From contig NZ_JAYKTT020000017.1 in assembly GCF_038404745.2 (NCBI RefSeq), positions 124,001-188,000 on the forward strand: a stretch of 64,000 nt of DNA, in the 5' to 3' direction. The position numbers and the translations under genes are program-made. Source of the DNA: Chlorogloeopsis sp038404745 (GTDB lineage: Bacteria > Cyanobacteriota > Cyanobacteriia > Cyanobacteriales > Nostocaceae). Below are positions 1 through 6,903 of this stretch, one piece after another (within the stretch, counting starts at the first letter, position 1; every line of letters begins with the position of its first letter). A model generated the notes under the pieces. It worked only from the letters and a program-made list of their open reading frames with translations. It ran no database searches and was not told where the DNA came from.

Positions 1-1
1 T

Positions 2-268
2 GAACAATTAGATTTGCTACCTGGTTGTGTTCTCAACGTGACTGTGCAAACCCAAGCTAGCGATCGCTATAAATTTGTTGCTAGCCCTCCTTTCGGGGCT
101 ACTTGCTGCTTTAATTATGCTGGCAGGGTAGTACAAGTTGCCTTGGGATTTGAAGTTACTCACCAAGAATTCATCACCTATGACAAAGGAATTGACCCTA
201 CTACTGGGGGGGCAATGTGGGGAGCGATTTTGGGCCCTTATCGCTACACTAAGCAAGAACAGTACTAA
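2..268 (+). CDS. C-terminal part of an unrecognised protein (cut by window edge)
   Basis: The frame is open from the first complete codon and ends at a TAA at 266-268, so about 88 codons of the 3' end are visible. The residues include a Cys pair (ATCCF) and a Gly-rich stretch (TTGGAMWGAILG), and the protein ends in YRYTKQEQY. I do not recognise a family. A Met-less open frame reaching the window edge argues for a truncated real gene rather than a short one. The minus-strand frame over the same bases is taken as its shadow. No function is assigned. Confidence 0.5.
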   Translation, partial: EQLDLLPGCVLNVTVQTQASDRYKFVASPPFGATCCFNYAGRVVQVALGFEVTHQEFITYDKGIDPTTGGAMWGAILGPYRYTKQEQY

Positions 269-335
269 AATTATGAATTATGGAGCGTGAAGTGTTTGTA
301 TTTTGGACTCTTCACTTTTAAGATAGAACTTTGAT

Positions 336-704
336 TTAGCTGGCAATACTACGAGGTACACCCTCTAGAGCTTCCTCCTCTGTTTCAAAGATTTCAAATA
401 CTGTGTCCATCATTGTTACCTCAAACACCAATTTAGCTTCTGGATGGACATTGCTGATCCGAAAACTACCGTTGACTTTATCAGCATCACGCATTCCTGC
501 CACTAAAGAGGTAAGACCAGAACTGTCAATAAAGTTGACTTGACTGAGATTTACAACTATGTGACAACTCAGTTTAGAAATGCACTCTTGCAATTTTAAG
601 CGAAATTGCCAAGCTGTAGTTATGTCCAAACGACCTGTAGGCGCTAGGACAATCACGCTGTTACCGTCTTGGCTTGTATATGTTTTCTGTTCGATCTGAA
701 TCAC
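336..704 (-). CDS. STAS-domain protein, anti-sigma factor antagonist type
   Basis: This 122-residue protein is a single STAS domain of SpoIIAA/RsbV type. The motif DSSGL at residues 60-64 matches the loop whose second serine is phosphorylated by anti-sigma kinases in the family. In such switches the unphosphorylated form binds the kinase and frees a sigma factor or other partner. Translation starts at GTG (702-704) with a strong Shine-Dalgarno AAGGAGGT at 708-715. No kinase or PP2C phosphatase gene is adjacent, so the partner must be elsewhere. Cyanobacteria have many such small STAS proteins, and the specific pathway cannot be told. Confidence 0.85.
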   Translation of the reverse strand: MIQIEQKTYTSQDGNSVIVLAPTGRLDITTAWQFRLKLQECISKLSCHIVVNLSQVNFIDSSGLTSLVAGMRDADKVNGSFRISNVHPEAKLVFEVTMMDTVFEIFETEEEALEGVPRSIAS

Positions 705-1009
705 TTAACCTCCTTTTGGCATCTTTAAGCTCAACTGATTTGAAGTTGATAATTGTTGGATGTTAGTAGCTGGTAATGATTTTTTTACTACTAACTACTA
801 ACCACTAACATCCTTATTGCCATTCATCCCTCTATCGAAAGAAGATAGGCAAAATTGCTGAATTGTGGACTGTAATCTATCCAGCATTAGTTACTTTTTT
901 TACCTCTGACTCAGGATTGATTGATTCTGTAGTTAGAGATTAACAAGCAATATAGATAAATGTCATCCTAATTGCTGGATATTTAATTAGGTAGTTTAAA
1001 TCACACCAT
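705..1009. repeat. Spacer with inverted TAGT-rich repeat
   Basis: The 305-bp spacer lies between the hemF stop and the STAS gene. A stem of 10 perfect pairs is formed by GGATGTTAGT (758-767) and ACTAACATCC (804-813). The loop holds further ACTAACT-like heptamers, so this looks like a short heptamer array facing its own reverse complement. It could act as a hairpin 3' of hemF. No gene is seen here. Confidence 0.55.
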
Positions 1010-2056
1010 TTATGTGTGGCTTGGTACCCAGTTTACCCAATCTTGAGACTTGAGAAAAGTTTCATACAATTCAGCTTCAGGGGAATTAGGTTCGGGACGA
1101 TACCCATATTCCCAGCGTACAAGAGGAGGTAAGGACATTAAAATTGATTCAGTGCGTCCGTTAGTTTGTAAGCCAAAAATGGTACCTCGGTCATAAACCA
1201 AGTTAAATTCTACATACCTTCCCCGGCGATACAGTTGAAAATTCCGTTGGCGATCGCCATATTCAATCTTGTGCCGCCGTTCGACGATCGGTACGTAAGC
1301 GTTTAAAAAGGCTCCACCACAGCTTTGCGCAAAGGCAAACAAATCTTCCCAACCGCGTGGTGTAATTGCTCCTAGTTGGTTACTGTACTTAGCTGCTTCA
1401 CCATCAGGATTTGGCCCACGATATAAAGTACCCCGACCGTCTTGGTAATCAAAAAATAGACCACCAACACCCCGTGTTTCGCCGCGATGCTTTAAATAAA
1501 AATATTCATCGCACCAGCGTTTAAATACCGGGTAATATTCTGGGTGATGTGTATCACAAGCCTGCTTGAGCGTTTTATGGAAATGTGCTGCATCTTCAGC
1601 GAAAGGATAATAGGGAGTGAGATCCGCACCTCCCCCAAACCACCATACAGGCCCCGCCTCAAAGTAACGATAATTCAAGTGAACAGTAGGCACATAGGGA
1701 TTACGGGGATGCAATACCAATGAAGTACCTGTGGCATAAAACTTGTGTCCTACAGCTTCTGGGCGCTGGGTCAAAATAGAGGGCGGTAAATGAGAACCCC
1801 AAACTTCAGAAAAATTTACACCCGCTTGTTCAAATATTGCTCCATCTCGCAGAACGCGCGATCGCCCGCCACCTCCCTCTGGACGCTCCCAAGAGTCTTC
1901 TTGAAACTCAGCAACACCGTCCAATTTTTCTAAAGCTTGCGTAATCTCGTCTTGTAAATTTTTCATAAACTGACTGACTCTAGCCTTAGCATCAGTCGGC
2001 GGCAAAGAAGTCAACGACTCTGTTGACAAAGTTGGGCTTTGGGAGTTGGTCACCAT
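1010..2056 (-). CDS. hemF: Oxygen-dependent coproporphyrinogen III oxidase
   Basis: HemF oxidatively decarboxylates two propionates of coproporphyrinogen III to give protoporphyrinogen IX in haem and chlorophyll synthesis, using O2. The 348-residue length fits cyanobacterial members. Family landmarks visible are GGGADLTPYY at residues 141-150 followed by HFHKTLKQACD, the segment KHRGETRGVGGLFFDY, and the C-terminal NLVYDRGTIFGLQTNGR segment. The start is ATG at 2054-2056, giving MVTNSQ; the first 25 residues are a poorly conserved extension. The gene is monocistronic, with the next gene divergent. An O2-independent HemN paralogue is usual in these organisms but is not here. Confidence 0.97.
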   Translation of the reverse strand: MVTNSQSPTLSTESLTSLPPTDAKARVSQFMKNLQDEITQALEKLDGVAEFQEDSWERPEGGGGRSRVLRDGAIFEQAGVNFSEVWGSHLPPSILTQRPEAVGHKFYATGTSLVLHPRNPYVPTVHLNYRYFEAGPVWWFGGGADLTPYYPFAEDAAHFHKTLKQACDTHHPEYYPVFKRWCDEYFYLKHRGETRGVGGLFFDYQDGRGTLYRGPNPDGEAAKYSNQLGAITPRGWEDLFAFAQSCGGAFLNAYVPIVERRHKIEYGDRQRNFQLYRRGRYVEFNLVYDRGTIFGLQTNGRTESILMSLPPLVRWEYGYRPEPNSPEAELYETFLKSQDWVNWVPSHT

Positions 2057-2579
2057 AAAATCAATAACCTAAATTACAATTTCCAAAAAGCAAGAAAAAT
2101 TTTCACTGAAAATAGAAGGCAACAGGAGTAAACAAACTAGTTAAAATTACCCAGCTTGCTTTTGTCTTAAAGTCAAGCATTCACTCCATCTGTGGTCATG
2201 ACTAGAGTTATTTTCCCTCAAATGCGTGTAGGCTTGTACACTGATTGATTTTTTTTCAAGTTCTTTTCTTTATGTAAATTTTTTGCTATGAATATTCAAC
2301 TTTAAGCAAATTAGTCTACTAGCACTTGTGCATTTGGGCAGTAGATAGGAATAATATCAGACACTGATTCATGTTTTTATCAAAAATGGTCTCTCTTGCA
2401 GGGTTGTCATCTACGACATCAGAATGTAGACAAAGCTAACAAAAAGTAAAATTTAATAACTATATTAAAAGCTTTAAACAGCAGCTGCCTTTGTATCAAA
2501 TCCAGACTTGCTGTACATCAGTCACAGTGCCGACCATGCCAGAGTTACCAAAAAGCGTGTAGCGAGGAGGATTAGGAAA
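2057..2579. other. Divergent intergenic region (hemF / SRPBCC-like gene)
   Basis: This 523-bp AT-rich spacer separates two divergently transcribed genes and must hold both promoters. No -35/-10 pair was convincing enough to call. No ORF with a ribosome-binding site, no tRNA and no strong hairpin was seen. Confidence 0.5.
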
Positions 2580-3104
2580 ATGCGAGCTTGGTTGTCCAAA
2601 TTCATCCACCGCAAACGTCGTCGGTTTTGCGCTTCTTTAGTGCGAACTTATCGCGAGATTAGTTCTGCTTCTGTCGATGAACTGTGGCAAAAGCTAGTTA
2701 ACTTGGCTGATGTGTCTTGGCATCCATTACTAAAAAGTACTAACGTCCCTTACGGACTGGTACCCAAACCTGGATTAATTTACCAAGCGGTGACACGTTG
2801 GTCACCAATTCCCATCCGGATTTTTGTTGAGCGCGTTAATCACCAAGAGCTATTGAGCGTAAGAGTATTGGCGATTCCCGGTGTTGAAGAACGAGTTACT
2901 TACAAAATCGAGTCTACAGTTTGCGGTACTTGTTTGTCATATTCTGTAACACTACGTGGTTGGTTATCACCCTTGATTTGGTCTTTGTCTCGTCCATATG
3001 CCAATCGCGTGGCCAAAGCTTTAATCGAGGCAGTTGAAGAAAATACCCTGTCAACAGTTTCAGGCAAAAGTAAACCTCTTAAGGATAGTTGTTTTGATTT
3101 TTAG
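2580..3104 (+). CDS. SRPBCC-like (START/polyketide cyclase fold) conserved protein
   Basis: The product is about 174 residues. I chose ATG at 2580 over the in-frame TTG at 2508 because GAGGAGG (2564-2570) lies 9 bases upstream of it. The first 15 residues are very basic (FIHRKRRRF). From there the pattern REISSASVDELWQKLVNLADVSWHP, then long beta-strand-like stretches and a C-terminal helix with a RVAKALIEAVEE-like sequence, resembles SRPBCC lipid or ligand-binding proteins. This is a fold-level guess. No catalytic residues can be named and no substrate is known. It lies alone upstream of the Mrp gene, separated by an STRR array. Confidence 0.6.
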   Translation: MRAWLSKFIHRKRRRFCASLVRTYREISSASVDELWQKLVNLADVSWHPLLKSTNVPYGLVPKPGLIYQAVTRWSPIPIRIFVERVNHQELLSVRVLAIPGVEERVTYKIESTVCGTCLSYSVTLRGWLSPLIWSLSRPYANRVAKALIEAVEENTLSTVSGKSKPLKDSCFDF

Positions 3105-3195
3105 AATTGGGAATTGGGTACTCGGTACTAGGTACTGGGAAAGAAATTCTTCCTAGTCCCCACTCAAGAGTCCCTAGTCCCTAATACCCCTAAAA
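3105..3195. repeat. STRR heptamer array (AGTCCCT / GGTACTA type)
   Basis: Short degenerate 7-bp units of the type GGTACTA and AGTCCCT fill the spacer. The first half reads GGTACT-rich and the second CTAGTCCC-rich, so the halves can pair. This is typical of heptanucleotide STRRs of heterocystous cyanobacteria. Confidence 0.6.
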
Positions 3196-3265
3196 GATAA
3201 GATCTCAAGTAGATAATCATTGCTGTTTATTAAAAAAAATTGCGGCAGTAAGGGTAAAAAACATT

Positions 3266-4336
3266 ATGAATGATGTCCTCGATTCTCGCTCGGTCTTAGA
3301 AGTGTTGCGACCGGTACAAGACCCAGAACTCCGCAAAAGTCTGGTAGAAATGAACATGATTCGCAACATTAAAATCACAGAAGGTAAGGTCAGCTTCACT
3401 TTGGTGTTGACTACACCCGCCTGTCCTTTACGTGAATTTATTGTCGAAGATTGTCAAAAGGCTGTTAAAAATTTACCAGGCGTTACGGATGTATCCATAG
3501 AAGTGACAGCGGAGACACCCCAGCAAAAAAGTTTACCTGATCGCAATGGTGTTCTTGGTGTCAAAAATATCATTGCTATTTCTAGTGGCAAAGGTGGCGT
3601 CGGTAAAAGTACGGTGGCTGTGAATGTTGCTGTTGCTCTGGCTCAAACAGGAGCAAAGGTGGGTTTGCTCGATGCTGATATTTACGGCCCCAACGACCCA
3701 ACAATGTTAGGACTGGCTGATGCCCAGATAGTAGTACGCTCCTCGGAAAAAGGAGAAATACTTGAACCTGCTTTTAATCATGGTGTCAAATTAGTATCAA
3801 TGGGCTTTTTGATTGACCGCGATCAGCCAGTCATATGGCGGGGGCCGATGCTAAACGGGGTGATTCGTCAGTTTCTCTACCAAGTGGAATGGGGAGAATT
3901 AGATTATTTGATCGTGGATATGCCACCAGGAACGGGGGATGCTCAGTTAACATTGACACAAGCGGTGCCGATGGCAGGGGCTGTAATTGTAACTACACCC
4001 CAAACCGTAGCTTTGTTAGATTCTCGCAAGGGCTTACGGATGTTCCAACAGATGAATGTTCCCGTCTTGGGAATAGTAGAAAACATGAGTTATTTTATTC
4101 CCCCAGATTTGCCGGATAAGCAGTATGACATTTTTGGTTCTGGTGGTGGTTCAAAAACAGCAAACGAGTTGGGAGTGCCATTGTTGGGATGCATACCCTT
4201 AGAAATTTCCACCAGAATTGGTGGTGACAATGGTGTACCAATAGTAGTTGCCGATCCAAGTTCTGCCAGTGCTAAAGCTTTTAAAGCGATCGCTCAAACA
4301 ATCGCAGGCAAAGTATCAGTTGCAGCTTTAGCATAG
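3266..4336 (+). CDS. mrp: Mrp/ApbC (NBP35-type) iron-sulfur cluster carrier ATPase
   Basis: This 356-residue protein has an N-terminal MIP18/DUF59 domain (about residues 6-82, with the TPACPL motif) and a ParA/MinD-like P-loop ATPase. The deviant Walker A GKGGVGKST is at residues 108-116, followed by DADIYGPN and the switch region DMPPGTGDAQLT. Members bind and transfer Fe-S clusters to apoproteins in an ATP-dependent way. The chlorophyte and plant homologue HCF101 serves photosystem I, so a role in PSI or other Fe-S maturation is plausible by analogy. The CxxC motif typical of the C-terminus of some Mrp proteins is not evident here. The start ATG at 3266 gives MNDVLDSRSVLEVLRPVQDP, which matches the family. 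Confidence 0.93.
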   Translation: MNDVLDSRSVLEVLRPVQDPELRKSLVEMNMIRNIKITEGKVSFTLVLTTPACPLREFIVEDCQKAVKNLPGVTDVSIEVTAETPQQKSLPDRNGVLGVKNIIAISSGKGGVGKSTVAVNVAVALAQTGAKVGLLDADIYGPNDPTMLGLADAQIVVRSSEKGEILEPAFNHGVKLVSMGFLIDRDQPVIWRGPMLNGVIRQFLYQVEWGELDYLIVDMPPGTGDAQLTLTQAVPMAGAVIVTTPQTVALLDSRKGLRMFQQMNVPVLGIVENMSYFIPPDLPDKQYDIFGSGGGSKTANELGVPLLGCIPLEISTRIGGDNGVPIVVADPSSASAKAFKAIAQTIAGKVSVAALA

Positions 4337-4345
4337 GGAACTCTT

Positions 4346-4412
4346 AACAGGGAACAGGGAACAGGGAATAGGGAAAAACTGTAACCTATCACCTGTAACC
4401 TGTCACCTACTT
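4346..4412. repeat. STRR arrays: AACAGGG and AACCTGT heptamers
   Basis: Four consecutive units of the type GGGAACA occur first, followed by units alternating CACCTGT and AACCTGT. The second array is approximately the reverse complement of the first, so the transcript could fold back. It fills the mrp-rodA spacer. A TCTAAAA-type run follows at about 4430-4455. Confidence 0.65.
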
Positions 4413-4460
4413 AAATTAGTCAGTAAATTTAAAGTCTAAATCTAAAATCTAAAATTACTA

Positions 4461-5780
4461 ATGTTGTTAAAAAGGTCACGTTCCTGGCTCCCCCAGCTAC
4501 GTTGGAAATATTGGTTTAAACCTTGGCAACAAGTAGACTGGTTGTTATTTTGTTTACCAATCAGCTTAACCATATTTGGCGGGATTATGATCCGCAGTAC
4601 GGAATTAAACCAAGGACTCACTGATTGGTGGTGGCATTGGCTGATTGGTGGAATTGGTTGTGTGATCGCGTTGCTCTTAGCCCGCATCCGTTACGAAAAT
4701 ATGCTGCAATGGCACTGGGTTACCTACACTCTTATCAACATCAGCTTAATTGCAGTCATGCTGATCGGTCATAGTGCCAAAGGCGCACAGAGGTGGATAG
4801 GTGTCTTTGGTTTTAACGTTCAACCCTCAGAATTTGCCAAAATCGGAATAATTATCACCCTTGCAGCTTTGTTGCACAAACGCACAGCTTCTAGCCTCGA
4901 TAATGTGTTCCGGGCTTTGGCTATCACTGCCGTTCCTTGGGGATTAGTCTTTTTGCAGCCAGACTTAGCAACTTCACTGGTATTTGGCGCGATCGTTTTG
5001 GGGATGTTGTATTGGGCAAATGCTAATCCCGGCTGGTTGATACTGCTGATTTCTCCAATTGTTGCTGCAATTTTATTTAGCATACCTTGGCCATTTGCGA
5101 TCGCTTTCTCAAAAGACCTAACATTCGGTCCTTTGGGGTTAGTTTGGTCAATCGCGATGGGCATTGTTGGCTGGTGTACTCTCCCCTGGCGGCGATTTGG
5201 TCTTGGCACCATTGGAGCATGGGGTTTAAATATGCTGGGTGGGGAATTAGGACTTTTTGCTTGGAAGTATTTACTCAAAGATTATCAAAAAGACCGACTC
5301 ACTTCATTTATCAACCCTAATGCCGATCCCCTCGGTTCTGCCTATCACCAAATCCAATCTCGGATTGCTATTGGTGCTGGTGAATGGTGGGGATGGGGTC
5401 TTTTTAAAGGCCCAATGACTCAGTTAAATTTTGTTCCTGAACAACATACAGATTTTATTTTCTCTGCTGTAGGTGAAGAATTTGGTTTTATTGGGTGTTT
5501 ACTCGTTTTACTGGTATTTTGCTTACTCTGCCTACGCCTATTGCATATTGCCCAAACTGCTAAAGACAACTTTGGCTCACTGTTAGCTATTGGTGTTTTA
5601 TCTATGATTGTATTCCAGATGATAGTCAACATTGGTATGAATGTAGGTTTAGCACCAGTAGCAGGCATTCCCCTTCCTTGGATGAGTTATGGGCGTTCTG
5701 CTATGTTGACAAACTTCATTGCCTTGGGAGTAGTCGAATCGGTGGCTAACTTTCGACAAAGACAGAAGTATTGGTCATAG
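4461..5780 (+). CDS. rodA: RodA/FtsW/SpoVE-family peptidoglycan glycosyltransferase (RodA-like)
   Basis: This is a 439-residue polytopic membrane protein of the SEDS family, which polymerises lipid II into glycan strands together with a class B PBP. About ten hydrophobic segments are visible. Family motifs include GHSAKGAQRWIGVFGFNVQPSEFAKI in TM4 and the following segment, and a large loop with RLTSFINPNADPLGSAYHQIQS. The C-terminal EQHTDFIFSAVGEEFGFIG and AGIPLPWMSYGRSAMLTN segments are also present. The loop motif and context favour RodA (elongation) over FtsW. No mreBCD or PBP gene is adjacent. It lies downstream of mrp across an STRR spacer, so co-transcription is uncertain. Confidence 0.92.
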   Translation: MLLKRSRSWLPQLRWKYWFKPWQQVDWLLFCLPISLTIFGGIMIRSTELNQGLTDWWWHWLIGGIGCVIALLLARIRYENMLQWHWVTYTLINISLIAVMLIGHSAKGAQRWIGVFGFNVQPSEFAKIGIIITLAALLHKRTASSLDNVFRALAITAVPWGLVFLQPDLATSLVFGAIVLGMLYWANANPGWLILLISPIVAAILFSIPWPFAIAFSKDLTFGPLGLVWSIAMGIVGWCTLPWRRFGLGTIGAWGLNMLGGELGLFAWKYLLKDYQKDRLTSFINPNADPLGSAYHQIQSRIAIGAGEWWGWGLFKGPMTQLNFVPEQHTDFIFSAVGEEFGFIGCLLVLLVFCLLCLRLLHIAQTAKDNFGSLLAIGVLSMIVFQMIVNIGMNVGLAPVAGIPLPWMSYGRSAMLTNFIALGVVESVANFRQRQKYWS

Positions 5781-5891
5781 TCAACAGTCATGATCATTGA
5801 TAATTGAAAAGCAACAAAGCGCAAATTACCAATGACAAATCACTAGTCACAAGTATTAAGCTATTAACAGGAACGCTAGAAGGTACACATT

Positions 5892-6089
5892 ATGATCCTG
5901 CCAGGAGCAACTGTTCGCGTCAAAAATCCGACAGATATCTATTATCGTTATGAAGGACTCGTGCAACGGGTTAGTGATGGCAAGGTTGCCGTACTGTTTG
6001 AAGGTGGTAACTGGGACAAATTAGTTTCCTTTCGCCTTTCGGAATTAGAAGTTGTAGAAACCACCGCAGGACGTAAAAAAGCAAAATAA
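5892..6089 (+). CDS. ndhS: NDH-1 (NAD(P)H dehydrogenase-like) subunit NdhS
   Basis: This 65-residue protein begins MILPGATVRVKNPTDIYYRYEG and continues VQRVSDGKVAVLFEGGNWDKLVSFRLSELE, the small SH3-like fold of NdhS (Synechocystis Ssl0352 and plant CRR31 family). In the thylakoid NDH-1 complex NdhS sits at the ferredoxin-docking site and supports cyclic electron flow. The full expected length is present, ending in a lysine-rich tail. The gene stands apart from other ndh genes, as is usual for this subunit. NdhN is encoded about 25 kb away in this window. Confidence 0.9.
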   Translation: MILPGATVRVKNPTDIYYRYEGLVQRVSDGKVAVLFEGGNWDKLVSFRLSELEVVETTAGRKKAK

Positions 6090-6105
6090 ATTAACTCTTG
6101 TCACT

Positions 6106-6133
6106 GGTCATTAGTCATTAATGACTAATGACC
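6106..6133. repeat. 28-bp perfect palindrome built from two opposed heptamer units
   Basis: The sequence from 6106 to 6133 is a perfect palindrome of two 14-base arms centred on TTAA, with the arm GGTCATTAGTCATT. It is an STRR run (GTCATTA units) facing its own reverse complement. In RNA it would form a tight AU-rich hairpin 3' of ndhS; there is no U-tract, so terminator activity is doubtful. Confidence 0.75.
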
Positions 6134-6143
6134 AATAAATACT

Positions 6144-6800
6144 ATGCGCCTCCCCCTACCACAATTTAATAGAGGCGATCGCCATCCCAACCACTTTGCA
6201 GAGGTGATCGAAACTTCTACTTGCGATTTTTTAGCCCAGTGCTTGGAACCAGAAGATTTAAGCTTTCCTCCCATGCCTCCCTTCGGTAGTTGGGTTTATT
6301 CTGTAGATGAAGAGTCTGGCAATCAAGTGTATGCTGTAGTGCATTATGCAACCACGATGCCCGTAGATTCCGTACACCGACCAGTCGCTCTGGGGTTATC
6401 TTTGCAGGAGTTGCGAGAGGAACAACCCCAAATTTTTGCCATGCTCAAAACTGAGTTTCGTGCAGTAATTGTGGGGTTTGAAACAACCTCTGGAACTCAA
6501 GGTTCCAGTAATAGGATGTACCAATATTTACCCCCTCGCCCTCCCCAAATCCACCAACCAGTTTATCGTTGCGAACCAGAAGCGATCATTAAATTCACTG
6601 AAGAGTTTGATTTTTTACGGACACTACTTTGTGTTAACAGTGCACCAGTAGAGTCTTTAACAGCAGCAGCTATTCGCGAGGTATATCAATTGCGTAAAGC
6701 TGATCGACAATGGCTAACTAAAGCTGGACGAACTCTAAGTGTGTTGCTCAAAGATGACTATGATCGCTTACGGTTTATTTTGAGTCAAATCCACCCATAG
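6144..6800 (+). CDS. HAS-barrel-like conserved cyanobacterial protein
   Basis: This 218-residue cytosolic-looking protein has no membrane segments. I associate it tentatively with cyanobacterial proteins annotated as HAS-barrel (HerA/ATP synthase N-terminal barrel) from its beginning MRLPLPQFNRGDRHPNHFAEVIETST and the region SWVYSVDEESGNQVYAVVHYATTMPVDSVHRPVALG, which reads like a small beta barrel (residues 12-80). There is no P-loop in the remaining 140 residues, so it is not a HerA ATPase. The C-terminal half ends in a helical RKADRQWLTKAGRTLSVLLKDDYDRL. The function is unknown. It lies just downstream of ndhS, and whether they form an operon is uncertain. Confidence 0.6.
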   Translation: MRLPLPQFNRGDRHPNHFAEVIETSTCDFLAQCLEPEDLSFPPMPPFGSWVYSVDEESGNQVYAVVHYATTMPVDSVHRPVALGLSLQELREEQPQIFAMLKTEFRAVIVGFETTSGTQGSSNRMYQYLPPRPPQIHQPVYRCEPEAIIKFTEEFDFLRTLLCVNSAPVESLTAAAIREVYQLRKADRQWLTKAGRTLSVLLKDDYDRLRFILSQIHP

Positions 6801-6903
6801 GTAGTTGCTTGCTCGTGGCTTTCGTTAATGTAAGTAAAATTTTGGAATTGAAACCAGCATTTAGAAAATCGCAGCCTCACTGTTAACCCTCCAAGCCCTA
6901 CCT

